From Coriobacteriales bacterium (GTDB lineage Bacteria; Actinomycetota; Coriobacteriia; Coriobacteriales; UBA8131): a DNA stretch of 11,874 nucleotides. The notes under the pieces are model-generated. The model ran no database searches and had not been told where the DNA came from. It saw only the letters and a list, made by a program, of their open reading frames with translations. Below are positions 5,766-11,874 of the stretch, piece by piece. The stretch is from positions 1 through 11,874 of the forward strand of contig JAIRXA010000149.1 of NCBI GenBank assembly GCA_031268525.1. The letters are read 5' to 3'. The translations under genes were made by a program, and so were the position numbers. Position 1 is the first letter of the stretch. Every line of letters begins with the position of its first letter.

Positions 5766-5819
5766 AGTGGGCCAAGACGTACGCGCTCAGTGGGTTGGCG
5801 AAGATGTGCGCTCAGTGGG
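5766..5819. repeat. Degenerate tandem repeat spanning the polA stop
   Basis: AGTGGG recurs at 5766, 5789 and 5814 (spacings 23 and 25 bp), and GCGCTCAGTGGG is exact at 5782-5793 and 5808-5819. In the polA frame, read-through of the TGA would add 15 residues and end in the same Leu-Ala-His-stop. This suggests a past local duplication of the gene end. Confidence 0.55.
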
Positions 5820-8595
5820 CCAGAGCCCAGTTGGGGCCCGTCGTTACATCGACAGTGAGGGGCACTTTGAGCTCGACGACCTGCTCCATGGCTTCCCTGA
5901 CCATCACAGAAAGGCGCTCTACCTCATCGGCCGCACAGTTGAAGTCCAGTTCGTCATGGATCTGCAAGATCATCTGTGAGATGAAGCCCTCGGCATCAAG
6001 ACGGCGCTGCACCTCGACCATCGCCAGCTTGATGATGTCGGCGGCGGAGCCCTGCATCGGATGGTTCATTGCCGTGCGCTCACCGAAGGCGCGCAGATTG
6101 GCGTTGGAGGAATGCATCTCGCGGATATGGCGTTTGCGTCCGAACAAGGTGATGGCCCAGCCCGTGGCTTTGGCCTGCTCAACCACCTCGTCGAGATAGT
6201 CGCGTACCCGAGGGAAGGTCACGAAGTAGCGTTTGATCATATCGCGCGCCTCATCCATCCCCACCCCGAGCGACTGAGCCAGCCCGAAGGCCTGCTGACC
6301 ATAGACGATGCCAAAGTTCACGCTCTTTGCCCGACCACGCAGCTGTGGTGTTATCTCGCTCAGCGGCAGCCCAAAGACACGCGCCGCTGTTTCCGCATGA
6401 AAATCCTCGCCCTCCCGGAAGGCCTCTATCAGACCCTCGTCGCCCGAGAGGTGCGCAAGCAGCCGTAACTCGATCTGCGAGTAATCTGCTGATAGAAAGA
6501 TAGCTTGCTCACATTCGAGTGATTTTGCGTCGGGGATGAAGGCTGCCCGTATCTGACGACCCAGGTCGGTGCGCACGGGGATGTTTTGGAGATTGGGGTC
6601 GGAGGAGGACAGGCGTCCGGTCGCAGCCACCGTTTGATTAAAGGAAGTGTGGATATGCCCGTCACTGGCGATCAGCCGCGGCAGAGCGTCAAGATAGGTG
6701 GATTTGAGCTTGGCAAGCTCGCGGTATTCGAGCATGATGCCCGGCAGGGGATGCATATCTTTGAGGCCAGAGAGCACCTTGGCATCGGTGGAATAGCCAC
6801 TGCGGGTCTTCTTGGCTGTGGGCAGTTGGAGCTTCTCAAACAGGATATGTCCCAGCTGTTTGGGCGAATCGAGATTAAAGTCCTCTCCCGCCTGATAAAG
6901 CGCCTTGCTCCGCAGATCCTCAATGGTCGCCGTGAGCTCAGTGTTGAGAGTCCCGAGAGCCTGCGGATCAACCCTGACCCCCCAACGCTCCATGAGCAGC
7001 AGAACCGGTACGAGCGGCATCTCGATACGCCTGAAGCATTCCAGCGAACCATCCGCTTCCAGGCGCGCATGCAACAGAGGGTAGAGAGCAAGCAGTGTCT
7101 GGGCGATACGCGCGCAACGAGCGGATGCCTCCTCATCATCAGGCGCAGGTGGCTCCTGTGGCAGGAAAGCCTCGATCAGGTCCTCCGGCTGATGGTAGCC
7201 CCGCGCGGAATCCAGAAGATAAGCGGCCAGATGACAGTCAAAAAGGCGCGTGGGATCGAGATGCGCAAAGTCGATCAGCGCGGGCCTGTCGTTGTGAGCG
7301 GGTAGGAGTTCGGCCAGCGAGGCCTTGAGATCGTGTCCAACCAAGACGACGTCGGAAGCGACCAGACGAGCCAACTCGGTGGCAATATCCTCGTCGTCAA
7401 ACTGCGCAAGCCCCTCTGGGGAGGCAACGCAGAGAATCCGCGAAGCGGAGAACAGCGTGGAGTCCCTATTCTCAGCGATGAAGACAGCACAGGCCGCAGG
7501 AAGGGACCTTGAGAGCGAGAGGTACGTTTCGCCGCTTGACGCAAGGGGAACAGGCGGTATGGTCGTCTGGGTCGTCTCCGATACGCCCAACGCCCCAGCC
7601 CCCACTCCCATCACCTGAGTCGCTCCCGGAGCTCCCGGAGCCCCCGTCATCTGGGTCGCCCCCATAGCCCCCGGAGCCCCCGTCGTCGGGACCTGAGCTC
7701 CCACCAGCGACAAAACCTTCTTGAGCTGGGAGGTCAGCGCAAAGGTACGGAAGGTAGCACTCACCGTCTCGGGGTCGTAGGTGGGAAAGCGCACTGAAGC
7801 GAGGTCACACTCCAGCGGCACATCGCAGCGAATGGTCGCAACCTCACGGGAAGCGCGGGCCTTGTCCACGTTTTCTCGGATGCTCTCGCCGAGCTTGCCC
7901 TTGATGTCGGCGCCGTGTGCGAGAACCCCCTCCAAAGAACCGTATTCCTGCAAAAGCACGCTTGCCTTCTTCGGCCCAACGCCCGGAACGCCAGGGATAT
8001 TATCGGAGCTGTCGCCCATCAGGCCGAGGAAATCCGGCACCTGTTCGGGGGTGACACCCCACTTCTCAAAAACGCCGGGCGGGTCGTAGACGATAACATC
8101 TGACATGCCCTGTCTGGTGTTTATGACCTGAACCTCGTCGGTCACGAGCTGGAGCGCATCCTTGTCACCGGTGACCAGCAAGGCATGGATTCCCTCGGTC
8201 GCAGCCCGGCTGGCAAGCGTGCCCAAAATATCGTCGCCCTCCCAACCTTCAAGCTCAACCACGGGGATACTCAGCGCCCCGAGAATTTCCTTGATCATGG
8301 GGAATTGCTGTTTGAGCTCGGGGTCAGTGGGGGGCCGATGGGCCTTATACTGCTCGATCGCCTTCAGGCGAAAGGCAGGAATACCGTGGTCAAAGGCCGC
8401 GATGATGCCGTCGGGTGTAAAGTCCTCGGCGAGTTTGAGCAGCATCGAGAGAAAGCCAAAGCAGGCGTTCGTCGGACGTCCGTCCGGCGCGGTCATGTAG
8501 GAAGGCACTGCATGGAAGGCCCGATGCATCAGGGAGTTCCCGTCGATGACGGCAAGGGTGCGCTTGGAGAACCGCGAGGGTTGTTGTTCGCTCAT
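5812..8595 (-). CDS. polA: DNA polymerase I
   Basis: This 927-residue enzyme does Okazaki-fragment maturation and repair synthesis. The N-terminal 5'-nuclease domain (about 12-300) keeps its metal-binding acids: Asp18 in VIDGNSLMHRAF, Asp69, EGDD (119-122), TGDKD (142-146), MGDSSDN with Asp195/Asp198, and the GVPGVGPKKA helix-hairpin-helix. The middle 3'-5' exonuclease-like domain (about 360-520) lacks the first-motif D-x-E (AVFIAEN instead) and the third motif, so proofreading is probably lost, as in Taq and mycobacterial Pol I. The polymerase domain has GRLSSSDPNLQNIPVR (660-675), motif A DYSQIELR with Asp704, O-helix RAKSVNFGIVYG (Lys757, Phe761, Tyr765), and motif C QIHDE (His880, Asp881). 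A collagen-like repeat insert (305-345) joins the first two domains. The ATG at 8595 follows the regulator stop by 12 bp, with GGAG as a distant ribosome site, suggesting cotranscription. Beyond the stop, a degenerate 23-25 bp repeat is seen. Confidence 0.97.
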   Translation of the reverse strand: MSEQQPSRFSKRTLAVIDGNSLMHRAFHAVPSYMTAPDGRPTNACFGFLSMLLKLAEDFTPDGIIAAFDHGIPAFRLKAIEQYKAHRPPTDPELKQQFPMIKEILGALSIPVVELEGWEGDDILGTLASRAATEGIHALLVTGDKDALQLVTDEVQVINTRQGMSDVIVYDPPGVFEKWGVTPEQVPDFLGLMGDSSDNIPGVPGVGPKKASVLLQEYGSLEGVLAHGADIKGKLGESIRENVDKARASREVATIRCDVPLECDLASVRFPTYDPETVSATFRTFALTSQLKKVLSLVGAQVPTTGAPGAMGATQMTGAPGAPGATQVMGVGAGALGVSETTQTTIPPVPLASSGETYLSLSRSLPAACAVFIAENRDSTLFSASRILCVASPEGLAQFDDEDIATELARLVASDVVLVGHDLKASLAELLPAHNDRPALIDFAHLDPTRLFDCHLAAYLLDSARGYHQPEDLIEAFLPQEPPAPDDEEASARCARIAQTLLALYPLLHARLEADGSLECFRRIEMPLVPVLLLMERWGVRVDPQALGTLNTELTATIEDLRSKALYQAGEDFNLDSPKQLGHILFEKLQLPTAKKTRSGYSTDAKVLSGLKDMHPLPGIMLEYRELAKLKSTYLDALPRLIASDGHIHTSFNQTVAATGRLSSSDPNLQNIPVRTDLGRQIRAAFIPDAKSLECEQAIFLSADYSQIELRLLAHLSGDEGLIEAFREGEDFHAETAARVFGLPLSEITPQLRGRAKSVNFGIVYGQQAFGLAQSLGVGMDEARDMIKRYFVTFPRVRDYLDEVVEQAKATGWAITLFGRKRHIREMHSSNANLRAFGERTAMNHPMQGSAADIIKLAMVEVQRRLDAEGFISQMILQIHDELDFNCAADEVERLSVMVREAMEQVVELKVPLTVDVTTGPNWALAH
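7612..7683. repeat. Two 36-bp in-frame repeats in the polA linker
   Basis: These encode PolA residues 305-328 as two 12-residue units, TGAPGAMGATQM and TGAPGAPGATQV, followed by a decayed Gly/Ala/Val stretch to about 345. The units sit between the 5'-nuclease and exonuclease-like domains, where homologues have a short linker. The DNA is a C/G-rich array that could change length in whole codons. Confidence 0.75.
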
Positions 8596-8607
8596 TGAGC
8601 CAGAATA

Positions 8608-9285
8608 TCACATACTCCAAAGGTATCCCACGCCGCGCACGGTCTCCAAATGGCCGGCGAGGTCAGGGCCGAGTTTGGAGCGGACTCGGCGGACATGCAC
8701 ATCGACGGTTCGCGAGCCACCGTAGTAGTCAAAGCCCCAGACCCGTCGCAGCAGGGCATCGCGCGAGTAGGTGCGCCCCGGGTGTGTAATCAAAAAGGCC
8801 AGCAGGGCGTATTCGAGATAGGTCAGATCGAGCGTGACGCCGTCAACCTTCACCTGATAGGTTGCGAGATTAAGCGTCAACGAGCCCATACGCACGAAGT
8901 CGGCGCTGCCCGCTTCCTCCCCCGGCCACAGCAGCTGATGCAGGCGTACCTGATACTCGATGTCGGGCGCACCGCGAAGAACGAAGTCGTGCTGGAGGCG
9001 AACGGGCAGGTGCAGGTCGGACAGCATCTCCGGAGAAACGATGATGAGTAGTGAGGGGGCACCGTCTTCGAGAAGCGCTTCCTCGATACGACCGATCTCG
9101 GCCAGCGTGTCGCGATCACCATCGAGCACGATCAGGTCGAAGTCGAGATCGCCCGATTCCTTGAGAGCGGTGAGTACCAAAGTCGTGACATACCGTACCT
9201 CGGTGTCCATGCCAACAAAGAGGTCTTTGAGTTTATGCGCCAGTTCTGTTTGTCTGGTGGCGACGAGTACCTTACGCCGATGCAT
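8608..9285 (-). CDS. glnR: OmpR-family regulator with atypical receiver, GlnR-like
   Basis: This 225-residue DNA-binding regulator likely controls the nitrogen genes around it. The N-terminal receiver-like domain (1-118) keeps one acceptor-type residue, Asp55 in LIVLDGD. It lacks the usual acidic pair after the first strand (KVLVATRQTE) and has Arg104 where the conserved Lys stands, as in orphan receivers that are not switched by a kinase. The C-terminal winged helix (about 130-225) reads LDLTYLEYALLAFL, HPGRTYSRDALLRRVWGFDYYGG, SRTVDVHVRRVRSKLG and LETVRGVGYLW, very close to Streptomyces GlnR as I recall it. The start at 9285 is chosen over the longer frame to 9360 because AGGGAG stands six bases upstream and the first receiver strand follows immediately. 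No histidine kinase is adjacent. It is divergent from glutamine synthetase and 12 bp upstream of polA. MtrA/PhoP-type regulators share the fold, so the symbol is probable, not proven. Confidence 0.75.
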   Translation of the reverse strand: MHRRKVLVATRQTELAHKLKDLFVGMDTEVRYVTTLVLTALKESGDLDFDLIVLDGDRDTLAEIGRIEEALLEDGAPSLLIIVSPEMLSDLHLPVRLQHDFVLRGAPDIEYQVRLHQLLWPGEEAGSADFVRMGSLTLNLATYQVKVDGVTLDLTYLEYALLAFLITHPGRTYSRDALLRRVWGFDYYGGSRTVDVHVRRVRSKLGPDLAGHLETVRGVGYLWSM

Positions 9286-9314
9286 CGTATACTCCCTTGA
9301 TTGTTCCCGGGAAG

Positions 9315-9342
9315 TGTAACATAGTGGCATCATAGTGGCATC
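9315..9342. promoter_or_regulatory. 11-bp direct repeats with GTAAC half-site ahead of the regulator
   Basis: ATAGTGGCATC is repeated exactly in tandem at 9321-9331 and 9332-9342, directly after GTAAC (9315-9319). This gives GTAAC-n6-GCATC-n6-GCATC at exact 11-bp spacing, the geometry of GlnR boxes. On the minus strand the repeat also contains TATGAT (9329-9334) and TATGTT (9318-9323), both -10-like and 33-44 bp ahead of the regulator start. An autoregulatory site overlapping the promoter is inferred. Confidence 0.45.
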
Positions 9343-9402
9343 GTGCGCGAAGCAGAGCACGAAAGGCGTGCGCAGGGTCGCAAAGGGTTATGCGAGGCTT
9401 GT

Positions 9403-9446
9403 GAGGGGTCGGCGACGAACATCTGAGGGGTCAGCGACGAACATCT
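9403..9446. repeat. 22-bp tandem direct repeat in the regulator-glnN gap
   Basis: Units 9403-9424 and 9425-9446 are identical at 21 of 22 positions (G9411 versus A9433) and contain GGCGACGAACATCT or AGCGACGAACATCT. The period is about two helical turns, so both copies face the same side of DNA. They lie 128-171 bp upstream of the glnN ATG and just upstream of its probable promoter, where an activator could bind. Confidence 0.7.
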
Positions 9447-9466
9447 CGCCGAGATTTAATCTACTC

Positions 9467-9504
9467 GAAACAATTATGGCGTAGGCTGGTAAGATACGGG
9501 TTAC
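9467..9504 (+). promoter_or_regulatory. Probable glnN promoter with GlnR-like half-sites
   Basis: An extended -10 TGGTAAGAT lies at 9487-9495, with no good -35 about 17 bp upstream (GAAACA at 9467). GAAAC (9467), GTAAG (9489) and GTTAC (9500) fall on one 11-bp grid and resemble GlnR half-sites, although the intervening position (9478, GGCGT) does not. A TTGACA at 9515-9520 has no suitable -10 after it. Confidence 0.35.
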
Positions 9505-9573
9505 CGCAAGCTTGTTGACAGTGCACGGCAGGTGGCGGGTGAAGCGCTGGGTATCGGAAAAGGAGAGCAGCGG

Positions 9574-11658
9574 ATGTCGCAGACTACAGAGTTATATGGA
9601 GAGTTGGTCTTCAACGACCACGTCATGCAGGAGCACTTGCCCAGGGCAACCTACAAGCTGCTCTCTCAGACCATCAAGGAGAGCAAGCCGCTTGATATCG
9701 AGATCGCTAACGTCGTGGCACACGCCATGAAGGAGTGGGCGATCGGGAAGGGTGCGACCCATTACACACACTGGTTCCAGCCCCTGACCGGCATCACCTC
9801 GGAAAAGCACGACGCCTTCATCGAGCCCCAATCCAACGGATCCGTATTGTTGAGTTTCTCGGGCAAGGAGCTGATCCAGGGCGAGCCGGACGCTTCAAGC
9901 TTCCCTTCGGGGGGTCTCCGCGCCACCTTTGAGGCACGCGGCTACACAGCCTGGGACCCAACGAGCTATGCCTTCATCAAAGACGGAGTGCTTTGCATCC
10001 CGACCGCCTTTATCAGTTATACCGGCGAAGCCCTCGACAAGAAGACCCCGCTCCTGCGCTCGATGACGGCTATCAGCGAGGCCGCCAAACGAGTGCTGGC
10101 CCTGTTTGGTAAGGAAGCGACCCAGATCGCCACCACCGTCGGCCCGGAACAGGAATACTTCCTCGTCAAGGAGGAAGACTATGCCGAGCGACTCGACCTG
10201 ATACTCACCGGTCGTACCCTCTTTGGCCAGGCCCCCTGCAAGGGCCAGGAGCTTGAGGAGCATTACTTTGGTGCGATTCGACCTACGGTGAATCGTTTTA
10301 TGGCGGAGCTGGATGCCGAGCTGTGGAAGCTGGGAATACCCGCAAAGACCAAGCACAACGAGGTTGCCCCGGCACAACACGAACTGGCACCTGTCTTCCT
10401 GACAACCAACGCCGCCATCGACGCCAATCTCCTGACCATGGAACTCATGCGCAAACTCGCCTCGCATCATGGACTGGTCTGTTTGCAACACGAGAAGCCC
10501 TTTGAGGGTATCAACGGTTCTGGCAAACACAATAACTGGTCGATCGCGGCCGATGGAACCAACCTGCTCGACCCCGGCAAGACTCCCTTTGAGAGTCTTC
10601 AGTTCCTCGTTTTTCTCACTGCCGTCATCAAGGCCGTTGACGAGTACCAGGGGCTGCTGCGTATGAGCGTGGCTTCGGCAGGCAACGACCATCGTCTGGG
10701 CGCCAACGAAGCCCCACCGGCGATCATCTCCATATTTTTGGGCGATGAACTGGAGGCTGTCGTACGCGCCATCATCAACAGCGAACTCCATGAGTCCGCG
10801 GGCGACGTGATGATGAATCTCGGCGTGCCGGTACTGCCGACCTTCATCAAAGATAACACCGACCGCAATCGCACCTCCCCCTTTGCCTTTACCGGCAATA
10901 AGTTTGAGTTCCGCATGCCGGGCTCCGAGGTCAATCTGAGTGACGCAAACATGGTGCTGAACACCATTGTCGCCAAGTCTCTGACCGATTTTGCCGAGGC
11001 TGTCGAGGGCGCTTCAGACTTTGAGAAAGCGACGCGTGCCTACCTTAAAACCGTGCTGACCGAACATGAACGAATCATCTTCAATGGCGATAACTACAGC
11101 GATCAATGGCCCATCGAGGCGGATCGCCGCGGTCTGCTCAACCTCAAAAGCACGCCCGACTGCCTGTCACAATTTATCGCTCCAGCCAGCGTCGAGCTGT
11201 TCGAGAGGTTCAAGGTGCTCTCGCTGGCGGAGGTTGAAAGCCGCTACGAGGTCAAGCTTGAACACTATTCCAAGAAGGTCAACATCGAGGCTCTGACCAC
11301 CATACGCATGGCGCACGCGCGCTTCCTGCCAGCGATCATCGAGTATTCCTCGGTCGTTGCCGATGCCATCGCCTCCAAGAAAGCCGTGAGCGAGACGCTG
11401 GACACCTCTGCAGAAGAAGACCTGCTCACCAAACTGACGAAGGGCATCAACACCATCAGTGCGGCTGTCGCTGTCTTGGAAAACTCCCTTGCAGAAGCTG
11501 CGGCTGTTGAGGACTCGCTACAAAACGCCAGGGCCTATCTAAGCAAAGTCATTCCGGCTATGGATGCCGTGCGCAGCGCCGTTGACGAGCAGGAGGTTAT
11601 CGTCGGGCACGACTACTGGCCGGTGCCTTCCTATAACCATATGCTCTTCTACACCTGA
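9574..11658 (+). CDS. glnN: Glutamine synthetase type III
   Basis: This 694-residue cytoplasmic enzyme makes glutamine from glutamate, ammonia and ATP, the entry point for ammonium brought in by AmtB. The length is typical of GSIII, which forms large dodecamers and is much longer than GSI (about 450-470). Catalytic-core signatures in order: GPEQEYFLV (190-198) with metal-binding glutamates, NEVAPAQHELAPVF (262-275), EKPFEGINGSGKHNNWS (307-323, nucleotide-side His319), RLGANEAPPAIISIFLG (374-390), and NRTSPFAFTGNKFEFRMPGS (432-451) with the substrate arginine and metal ligands. Residues about 555-680 are the helical C-terminal region special to GSIII. It ends VPSYNHMLFYT. The ATG at 9574 has AAGGAGA seven bases upstream; an in-frame GTG at 9532 lacks such a site. 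It is transcribed away from the GlnR-like regulator, and no clear terminator is seen before the convergent DegV gene. The symbol glnN is used for type III; glnA would also be found in databases. Confidence 0.96.
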   Translation: MSQTTELYGELVFNDHVMQEHLPRATYKLLSQTIKESKPLDIEIANVVAHAMKEWAIGKGATHYTHWFQPLTGITSEKHDAFIEPQSNGSVLLSFSGKELIQGEPDASSFPSGGLRATFEARGYTAWDPTSYAFIKDGVLCIPTAFISYTGEALDKKTPLLRSMTAISEAAKRVLALFGKEATQIATTVGPEQEYFLVKEEDYAERLDLILTGRTLFGQAPCKGQELEEHYFGAIRPTVNRFMAELDAELWKLGIPAKTKHNEVAPAQHELAPVFLTTNAAIDANLLTMELMRKLASHHGLVCLQHEKPFEGINGSGKHNNWSIAADGTNLLDPGKTPFESLQFLVFLTAVIKAVDEYQGLLRMSVASAGNDHRLGANEAPPAIISIFLGDELEAVVRAIINSELHESAGDVMMNLGVPVLPTFIKDNTDRNRTSPFAFTGNKFEFRMPGSEVNLSDANMVLNTIVAKSLTDFAEAVEGASDFEKATRAYLKTVLTEHERIIFNGDNYSDQWPIEADRRGLLNLKSTPDCLSQFIAPASVELFERFKVLSLAEVESRYEVKLEHYSKKVNIEALTTIRMAHARFLPAIIEYSSVVADAIASKKAVSETLDTSAEEDLLTKLTKGINTISAAVAVLENSLAEAAAVEDSLQNARAYLSKVIPAMDAVRSAVDEQEVIVGHDYWPVPSYNHMLFYT

Positions 11659-11758
11659 TTCGGGTTTGAGCCCCATCCACAGGCAAACTTGCGAGAAACA
11701 CGGTTGGCGCGAAGCCCCCTGCGTGAAAGCGAAGCCTGTCGCCCTCTGACGCGAGCCT

Positions 11759-11874
11759 CTAACGCGACGTGTCGCTTGGGAAGAACAGCGCCACGGTGCC
11801 GGGGCCGGCATGAGCACCGATCACCGGATCGAGATCGTTGACGACGAAATCGGTCACCCCGTGGTTCTCGCGAA
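11759..11874 (-). CDS. DegV family protein, C-terminal fragment
   Basis: Only the last 37 codons are in the window; the gene continues beyond 11874. The visible end reads ENHGVTDFVVNDLDPVIGAHAGPGTVALFF and then PSDTSR before a TAG. The PVIGAHAGPGTVALFF segment is the hallmark C-terminus of DegV proteins, which bind fatty acids. In many Gram-positive bacteria homologues (FakB) hand the fatty acid to a kinase for phosphorylation. The N-terminal domain and lipid-binding residues cannot be seen. It is convergent with glutamine synthetase across 100 bp. Confidence 0.85.
   Translation of the reverse strand, partial: RENHGVTDFVVNDLDPVIGAHAGPGTVALFFPSDTSR

Noticed and set aside
9286..9360. Longer start of the regulator at 9360
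   Set aside because: It would translate through the promoter-like repeats and adds a Cys/Met-rich leader. The ATG at 9285 has AGGGAG at proper spacing.
9532..9573. GTG start of glutamine synthetase 14 codons upstream
   Set aside because: No ribosome site precedes it, whereas AAGGAGA precedes the ATG at 9574 and GSIII similarity starts after that.
9895..10791. Long minus-strand frame antisense to glutamine synthetase (298 codons)
   Set aside because: It is a shadow of a conserved enzyme gene, with no start signal or recognisable domain.
1..11874. tRNA, rRNA, CRISPR array or transposase
   Set aside because: No tRNA-like cloverleaf, rRNA segment, regularly spaced repeat-spacer pattern or transposase coding region was seen. 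The repeats found are short tandem or single inverted pairs.

Overview
This window most likely comes from a high-G+C actinobacterium. The best guess is an anaerobic Coriobacteriia-type lineage: the core genes are GC-rich, a type III glutamine synthetase is present, and beside it lies an OmpR-family regulator whose DNA-binding domain closely resembles actinobacterial GlnR. The taxonomic call is an inference from gene content; there is no rRNA in the window.

Layout from left to right. (1) Positions 1-1050 are a gene-poor, A+T-richer, accessory-looking stretch. It holds a 14-base C tract, one small unrecognised two-helix membrane protein (204-716), a perfect 23-bp inverted repeat around about 100 bp that overlaps the end of that gene, and a 12-bp terminator-like hairpin. 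(2) Positions 1051-3718, minus strand, are a three-gene ABC importer operon (lipoprotein binding protein, ATPase, permease) of the nitrate/sulfonate/taurine/thiamine-precursor superfamily, with a perfect TATAAT upstream. (3) Positions 3942-5576, minus strand, are amtB-glnK: an ammonium channel and its PII protein, ending in a very stable hairpin. (4) Positions 5812-9285, minus strand, are a GlnR-like regulator followed 12 bp later by DNA polymerase I (polA). (5) Positions 9574-11658, plus strand, are a type III glutamine synthetase, divergent from the regulator. (6) Positions 11759-11874, minus strand, are the C-terminus of a DegV-family protein cut by the window edge.

The centre and right of the window read as a nitrogen-assimilation cluster: ammonium entry (AmtB), nitrogen-status sensing (PII), glutamine synthesis (GSIII) and a probable GlnR-type regulator. 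The strongest regulatory signal is in the polA-amtB gap (5674-5711). There, four 5-bp half-sites spaced exactly 11 bp apart follow the published Streptomyces GlnR architecture (GTnAC-n6-GAAAC, twice), and the amtB-distal pair is a perfect match. The regulator-glnN intergenic region has its own 11-bp and 22-bp direct repeats, plus GTnAC and GAAAC half-sites. The PII protein lacks the Tyr51 that most actinobacterial and proteobacterial PII proteins modify, so control here may rest on ligand binding rather than covalent modification.

I found no wholly new system. The items most worth following up are the GlnR-like circuit joined to polA and GSIII, the 23-bp inverted-repeat element, and several in-frame short tandem repeats that extend proteins (PolA linker, ABC ATPase tail).
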